From assembly GCF_040183065.1 (NCBI RefSeq), contig NC_091131.1, forward strand, positions 16,370,800 through 16,434,799: 64,000 bases of DNA. Direction: 5' to 3'. The DNA is from Periplaneta americana (Eukaryota > Arthropoda > Insecta > Blattodea > Blattidae). Shown here piece after piece: positions 1 to 9,648 of the stretch. Under the pieces are notes generated by a model. It saw only the letters and a program-made list of their open reading frames with translations. It did not search any database and was not told where the DNA came from. The stretch's first letter is position 1; each line of letters opens with the position of its first letter. The translations under genes were made by a program, and so were the position numbers.

Positions 1-986
1 CTGTATTGCCACATGTACATTTTACAAGTTCAGTATCACATGCTTTTGAAGAATGTCAGTTCTTGTAAAGTCATACTATCATTATTGTTCAAAGCTGCCG
101 GTGGCCGATTAATTTTTTTATGTTAAAAATAATGTAGTTTGGAGTACCTACTTTCAGTTTCAAATATATTTGTACAAAACTGACAACTTGGCTGTTGCCC
201 TGTCTAGTAAACAATGAATAGAAGTGAATTTCAGGGGCCAACTACGTAAAACTACTTCCTCTTTGTTTTACATAAACCTGACTTTAACTTTCAAATATCC
301 ACGAAGGTTTCAAACCATGAATAGTAGCCTATATAAAGTGCAATGAATAATATTTTTGATTTATAATTTTAAAAAAATTTACATGGTGTCTTTCATAGTG
401 TTGCGTTAAAATTGTTTTTGTTGTGTCTCCTCCTAGATGTATTACAGTCCGGTTGAATGCAACATCGTTAGGTGGCAGCGGTAGCGAGCTTGCTGCATGA
501 CCAGTCGGTTCTACTTCCCGCCCATTACTAATTCAGAGGAGGATCTCCTCCCTCTCCGTTCATTTACTTGCTTTAAAACTCTGCTTCTTTCTCTGGCCGC
601 TAGTGCTCTGTTGTCTATGTGTGTTAACTGCAGTAGAGGGGGAATGGAGTGCCTTTCCTCTACACAGACAATCTCGCATCTTTCTCACAGTTTTCTACAG
701 CACATGAGTGCGCGTAGTTTAAAACTCGATCAACCGAGTTTTTCTTATAGCTGTGAACTTAAAAATTATCGAATCTTCCTCGAATTTTAAGACCCATATT
801 TTATTTGGTATTTACTTTCAAAAGAAGAAAATGTGAGGAGGAGGTTCCTCCCTTCCCTCCCCTGAGGAACCGTCACTGTAAAATATGTTCGGAAAAATGA
901 AAAATACATTAAACTAAAATGTGCTACATTGAGACAACACTGTTATTATCCAGTTGTTAAAATAGATGTCATTTTCCTTGTTTCAG
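1..986. other. AT-rich sequence with no recognised gene
   Basis: No recognisable protein, RNA gene or complete transposon is visible. A 97-codon ATG frame at 497-790 has no recognisable motif. Near 833-878 the sequence becomes purine/pyrimidine skewed (GAGGAGGAGG, CCCTTCCCTCCCC) and reads on the minus strand as CAGTGACGGTTCCTCAGG. That could be the terminus of a hAT-like element, but I could not find a matching second end. Confidence 0.4.
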
Positions 987-1081
987 AAAACGAGCCAGCA
1001 GAAGCAAAGAACGTTGTCCGGTTATTGAAGCAGGCACTGGGCTTAGACAAGGCTGTGTCTTCGCCGCAGAAAACGTCATGA
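987..1081 (+). CDS. possible 3'-terminal exon of an unrecognised gene
   Basis: A pyrimidine-rich tract followed by TTTCAG at 981-986 looks like a splice acceptor. Downstream, one phase reads 30 residues (NEPAEAKNVVRLLKQALGL, then DKAVSSPQKTS) before TGA at 1079-1081. Another phase is also open, to TAA at 1111-1113, so the reading frame is uncertain. The composition is more balanced than the flanks. I do not recognise the product and no upstream exon can be identified in the preceding kilobase. It may be chance. Transcript evidence would be needed to call it a gene. Confidence 0.2.
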
Positions 1082-1841
1082 AGCTTGCTGAACTAGGTCT
1101 CAGCACAGCCTAATTGTTGAAAACTTGTTCCAGGGATGTAGTCGGTTTGCCCACGCATCCCCAACTACATGCACTCTGCCTTATCTCGACATCGTGTTGT
1201 GAAACGGACTTTGAGATCGGTGCTCTTGGCAGGTGCATCGTTATAGAAAATAAGAAAACTGGCTTCTGTCAACAGCTGACTCAGCCACAACGGCCTCATT
1301 AAGAACTACTTAATGCCTTATGAATAGGTTACTGGAGCTTGTTGCCACACTCAAGCCAATAAGACTGCAAATTTCTCTTCAACATATGAAGAAAACTCCA
1401 AAATGTGAGGAAAAATATTTAAAAATATCAGACTCGTCACTTCGAGCCTTAGCAGCAGCGATTGAAAGCTGGGAGAAGAGTTTATGTGATACGCAGTATT
1501 ACATAGAAGCTGTAATAATTCCTGTGATGTAGTAACTATGTAGTGAACTGAGATATTTTTTCTGCTGTCCAGCATATATAGGTATATATAGCTAGAAGGA
1601 ATAAGGGGTTGTTGAAAAATAGCTTTGTTATCGACAATTTGGATGTCATTTTTTCATAACTTGGTTCTTAAATGAGCCACATTTTTATTATTGCTAAAAA
1701 TGCATTTTCGTTAGAAGTGGAATGTTTTTACATGAACCTGTAAAGACCTAAAGGAAGAGTGTTGAAACATGTTACTAGCTCAATTTATGATGGAGATGGC
1801 GGGAATTGTTTTAAATGTTGGTATGAAATATATACATTTTA
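1082..1841. other. intergenic, no recognised feature
   Basis: Short frames exist (1320-1532 plus strand, 1351-1575 minus strand) but they overlap each other and show no domain or motif. The stretch ends at a TA dinucleotide (1840-1841) that borders the TIR of the next element. Confidence 0.4.
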
Positions 1842-2020
1842 CACCGTGTTTCATAAAGATTTGAGGGGTTACAAAACTTAATTGAAAGTAAACTACTATT
1901 GAATTTGCCTTAATGAAACCGGTGCAGAACAAACAAGGAACTCAGACTTTATTTTGACACCAACAAATATTCAATGTGTATCAAGACTGAAATGGCACAC
2001 ACCCACACAATACCACAGTC

Positions 2021-2160
2021 TAGTATATACAGTCGCGAAGCTTGGGGTGATTTTTTGCATTTCTTGTGATAGTTGCTAGCCGCTTGGAGCGCTGTGTGTA
2101 CTAGGAACGATAGACTGTGTCACAGCCATCGTGATCTAATACAGGCAGTAAGGCAGACCA
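2021..2160 (+). repeat. dispersed repeat, copy 1 of 2
   Basis: It starts TAGTATATACAGTCGCGAAG and contains GATAGTTGCTAGCC about 50 bp further in. The same two landmarks occur in inverted orientation at 3640-3782. No TIR was found, so the class is unclear; a MITE or other short non-autonomous repeat is likely. Confidence 0.45.
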
Positions 2161-2779
2161 TGTGACTCGTTTAACCCGATCACGAAGGGCGGCGTTTCAA
2201 CCATATAAATTAATTGGAATGCATAAAAAGTAACATATATGTCTCTAAAATGTAGTGTAATTTATTGCATTAATAAAATTTAAAATAATGATTAGGAGAC
2301 TTCAGACATAATTCCTTGGAGTTAAGGTGTAATATTATTTTTGATGTGAAAATTACGTTGTTCGTATGTGTAATACCTGCCTTTATTTCGATTAAATATT
2401 GCGAAATTATTGTACATTCATTTATGCACGATTCAATAATTTTCAGTTGCACTGCACGATATGTTGAAATTATAGGTTATGTTTACTGTCCCATTGCCCC
2501 TTTCTGTCTAATTTTAGTGGTCTCCAATGCCCTGCCATTCATATATAGGTTATGTTTACTATATCTTATATTCCTAAATTCGCAATTATACATTATAATT
2601 AAGCATAATGTCATGTACGATACTCCGCACATTCAATTTGTCTGTATTTTAATACTACAATTGACTATTGAATTATTGTATTTATTTACTACCTAAGAGA
2701 CGAAGTAACAATCGTACGTACACTAATTTCATAAGAGTGGTATGATAAATTTTCTGTCTTTATCAAGGAATGTAGATGT

Positions 2780-3006
2780 TAAAAATGTTATGGTTTATTT
2801 AACGACGCTCGCAACTGCAGAGGCTATATCAGCATCGCCGGATGTGCCGGAATTTTGTCCCGCAGGAGTTCTTTTACATGCCAGTAGATCTACTGACATG
2901 AGCCTGTCGCATTTAAGCACACTTAAATGCCATCGACCTGGCCCGGGATCGAACCCGCAACCTTGGGCATAGAAGGCCAGTGCTATACCAACTTGCCAAC
3001 CAGGTC
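2780..3006 (-). mobile_element. tRNA-derived SINE
   Basis: Read on the minus strand, the element begins with a tRNA-like head that includes TGGTATAGCACTGG (A-box region) and GGTTCGATCCC (B box), the internal RNA polymerase III promoter. It ends with GTCGTTAAATAAACC, the tail common in polyneopteran insect SINEs. A perfect 14-bp target duplication AGGAATGTAGATGT flanks it at 2766-2779 and 3007-3020, which fixes both boundaries. The insertion lies inside the larger TIR element, so it is younger than that element. Confidence 0.85.
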
Positions 3007-3639
3007 AGGAATGTAGATGTGCTATATTAAAATCACAATATAAATTCTTTTTTATTAAACCTCAAAATAGCTTCCATTCTAAACGTAAAATGTTTATGCG
3101 AAAAGATTATGTTAACATGTAAAATTCTCTTCACATTAAAATAACACTGTTTTGTAATTATTTCTGCAACATATTATACAACAAGAAGTAAAGGGAACTT
3201 ATGGACACATTACACTAAATAAAACTTAGCTGTGATATGCAATAAAGTTATAATATAATAATTCACTGAGCTCCATACACTGAAATAGAAAACCTGAACA
3301 TATATTACGGCCTGGTCTAGATCGAAAAGGCATTGACTGTGCCATATTTCGCATTGTTGTGAAAAGTTGTGTAAACTGTGAAATGTTCGTTATCGGTTGT
3401 AATAACTGTAAATGGCTAAAATACAATAATTTGAGTAATAATATGGGACAAGGAGACGTTTGTTGCACTGAATTCTAAGAAAAAGAGGTCGGAGTTATCC
3501 TTCCAAAAGATCCAGGAAGGTGAGTTATAAAATATAATATATACTTATGAAAATAATATATAAACCTTATGTATTTCATATTTCAATAGTGGAAGGAAGG
3601 TGTTAATTTTTCAAAAGAACACGATATCAAAAGTACAAT

Positions 3640-3782
3640 ACATTTTATCGTCTGCTACGGAAAGAGTCTGTGATGAGGCGATAGTAGCGATCCTGGTGGC
3701 TAGTAACTATCTATGGATACATATTTCAACTGTCTATGTTTGCATATTTAGTAAGTATTGAGCTTCGCAGCTGTATATACTA
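3640..3782 (-). repeat. dispersed repeat, copy 2 of 2
   Basis: In reverse complement it starts TAGTATATACAGCTGCGAAG and contains GATAGTTACTAGCC, matching the copy at 2021-2160 at the same landmarks. The spacing between them is about 20 bp longer. It abuts or overlaps the 3' end of the transposase remnant that follows on the minus strand. Confidence 0.45.
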
Positions 3783-3974
3783 AATTGTGACGATACTCTA
3801 GTTCTTGCCAAACTGTCATCATTATTGACCTGTCAATAGTGTCAACTGCTGCAATGACGCGCTCCCGTAGGTGTGCGACATTACGCTGCATTGGTGAGAT
3901 GAATACCCTGTCTTTGATATAACCCCACAAAAAGAAGTCACACGGTTGAGGTCCGGCGATCTTGGGGGCCACAG
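3748..3974 (-). pseudogene. mariner-like transposase C-terminal remnant
   Basis: The minus strand reads WPPRSPDLN and then, after a one-base frameshift, CDFFLWGYIKDRVF. Together these mark the third catalytic region of Tc1/mariner transposases of the DFFLWG type; the family normally reads SPDLxxxDFFLWG without a break. The downstream part (about 50 residues, ending VWQELEYRHNLVYTA) is the usual C-terminal helix region. The N-terminal DNA-binding domain and the first two catalytic aspartates are absent. It sits inside the TA-flanked TIR element and may be what is left of that element's own transposase. Confidence 0.7.
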
Positions 3975-4343
3975 AATTAGGTGCTGGTCATTTTCAGATG
4001 CATGTGGGTTCTTTTGGAATTTTCTATGAAATGGACATTGGACAGAATCACTGACCTAGTAATGTGAAATTTCAAAGCGCAGTACAATTTCTCCACAGGC
4101 ATAGCAGCCATTGCACAACAATAAGGAATATGATCTGCAGTTGAACAGAATAATGTGAGTGACGGCGTAGCAGCAGAATACGAGCTTCAGTTGCAACTTA
4201 AAAAAACAAAACAGCCTAGCGGCAGGAATGTAAGCTCTCGGCTTAACAAAACACACACACACAAATTGTTTGAGTTCCTTGTTCCTTCTAGATTGATTTC
4301 ATTAATGTTGTTGTTTTCTAATGCCAGGCGTTTGACAATGAAG

Positions 4344-5147
4344 TCATTTGACCTCTTGCACGCCAATATTTTTAAAGATATTATCATGACCAGCCAATGA
4401 AGCACAGATTTTGAGGTGTTCCGAATCCATTTCTTGGTTTGAGTTGCACAATGGGCAGTTAGGGGACTGATATATTCCAATTCTATGCAGGTGTTTAGCC
4501 AAACAATCATGGCCTGTTGCCAATCTAAATGCAGCTACAGACGATTTTCGTGGTAAATCGGGAATTAACTGTGGATTTTGATGCAGAGAGTTCCATTTTT
4601 TCCCTTGGGATTGTGTTATCAGATTTTGTTTGTTGAAGTCTAAGTATGTAGATTTAATAAATCTCTTCACAGAGTAATACGTAGATTTAGTAACAGGTCT
4701 GTAAGTAGCAGTGCTGCCCTTCTTTGCTAAAGCATCCGCATTCTCGTTTCCCAGGATTCCACAATGGGATGGTATCCATTGGAATACAATTCTTGTATTG
4801 AGTGATATTAATTGAGAGAGCATTTTAGTTATTTCTGCTGTTTGAGATGAAGGTGTGTGTTTAGAGACGATTGATAGAATAGCTGCTTTGGAGTCTGACA
4901 ATATAACTGCATTCCTAAATTTATTGATGTGGCATAGAATATTCCTGAGACATTCACTTATTGCAATGATTTCTCCATCAAAACTTGTTGTTCCATATCC
5001 AAGTGATCTATAAAGTGAGAAGAGACAGCACGTAACACCTGCACCGGCACCTTGTTCTCTGGAGATCAAGGATCCGTCGGTGTATAAATGAAGCGAGTTT
5101 TGTGGAGGGTACCTAATATTAATTGTCTCTAAAGACAATTGTTTCAT
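4344..5147 (-). pseudogene. LINE ORF2 RNase H domain and C-terminal zinc knuckle
   Basis: A 267-codon frame encodes the RNase H domain that follows reverse transcriptase in Jockey/I/R1-type LINEs. RNase H removes the RNA strand of RNA-DNA hybrids during retrotransposition. All four catalytic acids are present: D24 in YTDGS, E59 in FDGE, D85 in LSDSKA, and D138 in NENADALAKKG, with H128 in WIPSHCG. A CX2CX9HX3C knuckle follows (C231, C234, H244, C248). The intact frame suggests a fairly young copy. The ATG used here is only the first methionine after a frameshift: the preceding ORF2 segment ends in another phase at the same base (TAATG). No reverse transcriptase is visible upstream, so the copy is 5' truncated. 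Confidence 0.85.
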
Positions 5148-5443
5148 TATTTCAGGTTTACTTCTGATTTCAGTATTTCTTCTGTTAAATTTAGATTATA
5201 TTCTATATTTAATAGAGTTAAAGGGTTTGGTTTAATTTGTAAGTTTTCTTTTAAATTCGGGATATTGATTTTCTGTTTTAATTCTTGAACAATGGATATG
5301 AAACTTTTTTGAGTTTTCAATCTACGGAGAGGACTGTATGAATGCCAATTGTTTCCTGGTAATCTGATAAGTTTTTCATATTGAATCAGTGCTTTTTCTT
5401 CTATTGTCATTTTGATACTGTTAATATTAGTGAGGAATCTCAT
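5147..5443 (-). pseudogene. LINE ORF2 segment upstream of RNase H, frameshifted
   Basis: A 98-codon minus-strand frame (with IQYEKLIRLPGNNWHSY in its first half) corresponds to the linker between reverse transcriptase and RNase H in this LINE type. It ends at TAA (5149-5147), overlapping the ATG of the RNase H frame by one base. Shifting frame just before the stop gives a continuous reading into KPEIMKQLSL. This points to a single lost base in the short A-run near 5157 and not to a designed stop-restart. Upstream of 5443 there are in-frame stops and then the right TIR of the enclosing element, so homology ends here. Confidence 0.65.
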
Positions 5444-5537
5444 GAGATCTCAAATCTATGAGATTTCATTAATGTAAGTTCAATAATTTACTTGCAGTGA
5501 AGTTTTGTAACCCCTCAAATATTTATGAAACACAATG

Positions 5538-6606
5538 TATGTTTTGCTTCAGAAACCGCCTTAATACAGCAATGGTCACAAGTAAAGAAGGAATAGCTGT
5601 TGTTTCAGTTCACTAATGAAATATTGCCTGCAGATATTATAGCCTGTACACAGACTATCTTCTTACTCCAGACTTGGAATATATTCAAGGATTATTGAAA
5701 AAAAAAAAAAAAAAAAAAACGTAATAAGTTACATAATGTTAACGAAGATCTGAAGCCACCGTAACCAGTGATTATTTATAGTTCTGTAAAAAACGGTATA
5801 TATTTAAGGGAAAATGCACGTTTTCCCTTAATCTGGGTCCAAAACCGCTCAAACAGACAAACTCTGTTGTCTATTATGTGAAGCATGATCTCAATGTTTT
5901 GCTGTTTTCCTTTTCCACAGGAATTTTCCCGCATACAATTGAATGAAGAATAATAATTTTAATACAAGTTAAATTTTGTATTATTTCTGCAATAGATGTA
6001 CACAGTTTTCTTTCACAGAAACTTTCTTAAAGACGACAATTTGTTATTCAGAAATATTTCCTTAAAAATGAATAAAATGTAAATATAATTTGTCCAGTGT
6101 TTTTGGTGCTAGTGACAATGTAACTGTAGATTTTGTTCTTTTTATGTTGTAAGAAGGCTTACATTTTAGATGTTATGACAGAATTGTGGAGCGTAATTCA
6201 GAAATGGTGTAAAATTCTTTAATATTCAGCTTACTACATATATTACAGTAATTCCATTCATATGTTTTTTAAAGCTGATTTCATAAGCGTTTTCAAAGAT
6301 TATGTTTATATATATATATTTTTTTTTTTTTACTTATGAAGGTTTTAGAACAAGCATCAGAATCTGGTCGATGTAAATGGAATAGGAGTTTCAGATGTGA
6401 CTTTTTTAATTGCTGGTGAAATATACCCTGTCTCTAAAGTAAGTTTCACTTCATTAATTCTTTTATTCACATACAATATTACCTTAGGGCACATTACGTG
6501 ATTCTGAGAAATGAGCGCTGTGTGCTTTAAAGAGCGGGTATTGCGAGCGCTGTGACGTATGCATACTGTGCGTCATTCAGTGTCAGTGCAGTGGTGACTC
6601 TGCAGT
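5538..6606. other. AT-rich intergenic stretch
   Basis: No gene is recognised. It holds a 22-base poly-A run (5698-5719), a perfect 11-bp stem hairpin with a 6-base loop (arms 5804-5814 and 5821-5831, TTAAGGGAAAA and its complement), and a TA/T-rich simple stretch around 6305-6331. The hairpin has no evident context such as a downstream gene. Confidence 0.4.
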
Positions 6607-6852
6607 ATGATGGCGAACTTTGAAGACGGAGCTTCCGCCCATACACTAAACCGTCCCGCTATTCCCAATGCTTTTAATGTATCATGGGAAGAGGTGTTCT
6701 TTTTGGCAGAGGGCAATGGATTAGCAAAGTGTTTAATTTGGCATAAAACACTCCAACTGATTAAGAGGTTCAATATCCAACGACATTATTCTTTACAACA
6801 TGCTACTGAATATGACAAATATGTTGGTAATGAACGCCATAAAGTAATATAA
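6607..6852 (+). pseudogene. hAT-type transposase N-terminal (BED-like) fragment
   Basis: The 81-codon frame contains NVSWEEVFFLAEGNGLAKC, then LIKRFNIQRHYSLQH and YDKYVG. This is the layout of the zinc-finger start of the transposase-derived ZBED/GTF2IRD2/EPM2AIP1 group (hAT-like), where the finger normally reads CxxC...HxxxxH. Here the second cysteine of the pair is replaced by tryptophan (CLIW), so the finger is broken. The frame runs straight into a palindromic MITE at 6852. The next part of the same protein appears at about 7697, after two MITEs and a microsatellite. Assignment is by motif recognition only. Confidence 0.6.
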
Positions 6853-7130
6853 CTTAAAGAAAATGTTTCCCAGGTACTTTATACCAGAATATCTATTTGA
6901 TATTTACATTGCATTATAGGTTATTATACATTTAGTAATATATAATTTTAAATTATACAAGTATTATGATATATCATAGTATAGTATATTACAGTTCATG
7001 ATATATCATAATATTTGTATAATTTAAAATTATATATTACTAATTGTACTATAACAACTTATAATGCAATATAATAATTATCGAATAAATACTTTAATAT
7101 AATGTATCTGAGAAACATTTTCTTTAAGTT
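6852..7130. mobile_element. AT-rich palindromic MITE
   Basis: The ends are inverted repeats: ACTTAAAGAAAATGTTTC at the left and its near-complement GAAACATTTTCTTTAAGT at the right. Pairing continues almost through the whole element (for example ATATATAATTTTAAATTATA near 6938-6958 against its complement near 7019-7042), giving a near full-length hairpin with arms of about 125 bp. It has no coding capacity. It interrupts the hAT-like frame. Confidence 0.75.
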
Positions 7131-7142
7131 GTATTAATTTAT

Positions 7143-7408
7143 AGTCATATCATATCACATCATATCATATCATATATCATATCATATATAATATCATATC
7201 ATATCATATATAATATCATATCATATATATCATATATCATATCATATATAATATATCATATCATATCATATATAATATCATATCATATCATATATATAAT
7301 ATATATCATATCACATCATATCATATATAATATCATATCATATCGTATATCATATCATCATATCATATCATATCATATCATATCATATCATATCATATCA
7401 TATCATCG
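7143..7408. repeat. CATAT/ATATC microsatellite
   Basis: About 265 bp of imperfect pentamer/heptamer arrays built from CATAT and ATATC. A short continuation appears at 7658-7690 on the other side of the next MITE, so the MITE inserted into the simple repeat. Confidence 0.9.
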
Positions 7409-7410
7409 CC

Positions 7411-7651
7411 TGAATGCAAGAACTAGGTAACTTGATTTTTCATATTTTGTGACATTGCCTATTTACTTATTTATTGCACTAAGGAATATGTCTCGTTTTC
7501 TTTTACCTATTTGTTATATTGGAAAATAGATGTCGCTGGTATCGTTCGATCAGTTACCTAGATCCTAGATTACATTTTGTGCGATTTTTGCTATGCTTTA
7601 TAAGAGGTAACTAAAAAACGCAAATTTCGAGTTACCTAGTTCTTGCATTCA
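7411..7651. mobile_element. MITE with 25-bp TIRs inside the microsatellite
   Basis: The left end TGAATGCAAGAACTAGGTAA is matched by the reverse complement of the right end (7632-7651), with the match continuing to about 25 bp. The element is about 241 bp and non-coding. CATAT-type repeat lies on both sides, which shows insertion into a pre-existing microsatellite. The exact target duplication could not be decided because the flanks (CATCGCC and CGTAACG) have changed. Confidence 0.75.
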
Positions 7652-7696
7652 CGTAACGATATCATATATCATATCATATATTATATTGTATATTAA

Positions 7697-7920
7697 CAGA
7701 ATGACAATAATGCACTTAGTGAATCGGCTATGAGAATTAGCTACAAAATTTGCCACGAAATTGCAAAGGAATTGAAAACATTCAACGAAGGTAACTTCAT
7801 CAAGCGATGTTTAATTATATTGGCAGATGAACTCTGTCCACAGCAAGTAGGGGAAGTGGAAGCCATACGCCTGTCTCGTAGAACCGTGGTGAGGAGATTG
7901 CAGTATTTGTGTATGGGTTA
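7697..7920 (+). pseudogene. hAT-type transposase fragment, continuation
   Basis: Reading from an upstream in-frame stretch (NDNNALSESAMRISYKICHE) through ATG 7730, the frame gives IAKELKTFNEGNFIKRCL, ADELCPQ and LSRRTVVRRL. In the ZBED/GTF2IRD2/EPM2AIP1 transposase group the segment after the BED finger reads ASYxIAxxIAKxxKPFxxGEFIKxCL...LSRxTVxRRI, so the match is good over about 60 residues. After 7920 the similarity stops and the frame ends at 7975. With 6607-6852 it forms one broken gene separated by about 850 bp of inserted repeats. Confidence 0.6.
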
Positions 7921-7975
7921 TGTAAATAAGCCTAACGATTTGTGTGTGTGCATAGAGCGAAGTTTATTTCATTAA

Positions 7976-8270
7976 ATTAATAAGAGTGTTATAAAGTCTG
8001 TAATGTACAATGGATTGATGTAATATCCTTATAAACTATTATGTACTGACAGACTGAATGACTAGAACAACCGTGGCTCTTGTTATATTAATGCAGGGAA
8101 GGTAGCTGTAATGCGAGTCCGCCACTGCGTGAGCGTTCTGCTCTGGCTTGGAATTGAAGTGCCTTGCGGAGCGAGAGCAGCTCTGGCCGACTAAATGGAG
8201 CCGCTCTCATGCCCGGCCCTGACATAGGCAATGTTTGATGGCTCATATGGTATGTACACGTGTATCCAGG
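7976..8270. other. no recognised feature
   Basis: Between the hAT-like fragment and the next transposase remnant I see no motif, RNA gene or clear repeat. A moderately GC-rich part (8100-8220) has no recognisable coding pattern. Confidence 0.4.
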
Positions 8271-8274
8271 TTTT

Positions 8275-8516
8275 GTTTCATTGGACTGACTTGATGTAAG
8301 TGCTGTGTGTGATGCAACAAACATCAGCATGATAATCAACTCCGACCAGACTCTAGATAACATTTCAGGTGTCACCGTGGCTGAGGTTTCTTCAGTCCTC
8401 ATTCCGAGTTCCTGCAGTTCTCGTGGTAGTGGTGCCACATAGATTCTGTCCTTTATGTAACCCCACAAAAAAAAGTCGCGTGGGGTTAAATCAGGAGATC
8501 GTGGAGGCCATTTCAT
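8275..8516 (-). pseudogene. mariner-like transposase C-terminal remnant
   Basis: The minus strand reads KWPPRSPDLTPRDFFLWGY, then IKDRIYVAPLP and VTPEMLSRVWSEL. This is the third catalytic block and C-terminus of a Tc1/mariner transposase. One base is missing near 8337: restoring phase there would change SELIIMLMF to the usual EL-YHADVC pattern. The N-terminal half is absent, as in the remnant at 3748-3974, and no TIRs were identified around it. It is a dead copy. Confidence 0.75.
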
Positions 8517-8636
8517 GACAGTGTTGTCGATGGTTTAATGTGAACAAAGGAAAAGGGCTATCTTACACATGGTTCATCGTAGTCTATCCACCAGACTATG
8601 CACTGAAATTGGGACTTACTTCAGAGAAATGATGTA

Positions 8637-9305
8637 CAGTGAAACCTCTCCTTATGGACACCCCCCCAAGATACGGACACTCCTCATATTATACAATCAG
8701 ATGTTTATGTCCCAACTGAAATAATATAGAAATAATGATAAATTCAACTCTCGTTTACGGACACTTTCAGACGCGGACACGGACAACTGTCAGTCCTAAA
8801 GCTTGCTTTACCTTCGACTACGGACAGAACTTGGATTTCAAGATCTAACGTGTTACAGAAATGGAAAATTTACTTCTGAGGACTGTACAGAAATTCCTTG
8901 ACATGAAAGAAGAAAATATCGTTAGTTGGAAGCATGTGCAATTCTTTAACATAAAAGAAGACGAGGGTCTTGCAGGCTACCCTTAGCCCAGCTGGCTCCT
9001 TCTTGTTAGCTGGAAGCGGATGGATAAACAAAATTTTATTTAAAGCACGAAGGGATATATTTATTCATTCATAGTGTTCTGCCCAAGGGCAGGTCTTTCA
9101 CTGCAAACCCAGCATCCTCCAGTCTCCTATTTTCTGCCTTTCTGTTGCCGCATATGAAGGAATATATCATGCATGTTAAATTCCTGTTAGATTGGAAAGC
9201 TCCTTCCCAATAAAGGACACCTCCCAGATGCGGACAGATTGTTATGCTCTCTCTCCCTTCCCCTCCCCACCCCTCCCTCCCTCTCTCTATTACAGTAAAG
9301 GGAGA
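8637..9305. mobile_element. pogo/Tigger-like TIR remnant
   Basis: TA at 8635-8636 is followed by CAGTGAAACCTCTCCTTATG, the start typical of pogo/Tigger elements (CAGTGAAACCTCnnnnTACGGAC). Repeated phrases such as ACGGACAC and GCGGACA occur at 8671, 8757, 8773 and 9230. A clean right TIR was not found; the region up to 9305 has been broken by a LINE 3' fragment. No transposase frame is left. Confidence 0.45.
9070..9165 (-). mobile_element. LINE 3'-end fragment
   Basis: The minus strand carries GCTGGGTTTGCAGTGAAAGA followed by CCTGCCCTTGGGCAGAAC, then a short ATGAATGAATAAAT tail. The same 3' end occurs on the plus strand at about 14,985-15,079 downstream of a recognisable reverse transcriptase C-terminus, so both belong to one LINE family. 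Only the last 100 bp or so is present. Confidence 0.65.
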
Positions 9306-9477
9306 CCTAAGATATACAGGGTGCGGCATTTAACGTTTCCCATTTTAAGTTGGCGATTCTGTTCACATTGTTGGTAAAACATGTTTGCAAACACAGGGAT
9401 TCGGTGTAGCAAAGCCTTGGATTTAGTTAGCCACATCCCAATACAGGGATTCGGTGTAGCAAAGCCTTTAGTTAACC

Positions 9478-9648
9478 ATGGAACGTTGGCCGGTGCAACA
9501 GCGCATTTTCTGTGTTGAACAGTTTGTTTCAACCAAGTCAATTGTTGCTGTCCAGCGCGAGTTTAGGCGGATTGTTGGTGATAATCAACGTGGAGTTGCA
9601 CCATCACGAAAAATAATCAGTGTATGGGTGCGTCAGCGAGGACTATAA
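9478..9648 (+). pseudogene. mariner transposase N-terminus (HTH part)
   Basis: ATG at 9478 opens a 56-codon frame, MERWPVQQRIFCVEQF followed by SIVAVQREFRR and PSRKIISVWVRQRG, then TAA. This is the N-terminal helix-turn-helix region used by mariner transposases to bind their TIRs. The frame overlaps the downstream fragment in another phase, which shows that a deletion joined the two halves out of frame. No functional protein can result. Confidence 0.75.

Larger units (their letters stand above)
1842..5537. mobile_element. Tc1/mariner-type TIR element with nested insertions
   Basis: The left end starts CACCGTGTTTCATAAA and continues GATTTGAGGGGTTACAAAAC. The reverse complement of the right end starts CATTGTGTTTCATAAA and continues ATTTGAGGGGTTACAAAAC. 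The similarity extends about 78 bp inward at both ends (about 1842-1920 and 5462-5537). Each end is flanked by TA (1840-1841 and 5538-5539), the target duplication used by Tc1/mariner elements. The interior carries a minus-strand mariner-like transposase remnant (3748-3974), a SINE with its own target duplication, and a LINE segment that ends right beside the right TIR. Removing those insertions leaves a size compatible with a mariner-class element. An alternative is two independent copies of one repeat in opposite orientation, but the TA at both outer ends argues for a single unit. Confidence 0.65.

Noticed and set aside
2742-2972. 76-codon plus-strand frame ending in CHRPGPGSNPQPWA
   Set aside because: It is read through the reverse of the tRNA-derived SINE (B box and flanks) and so is a translation of a repeat.
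2780-3006. A functional tRNA gene
   Set aside because: The tRNA-like part is followed directly by a SINE body and lies between perfect target duplications. The cloverleaf is degenerate.
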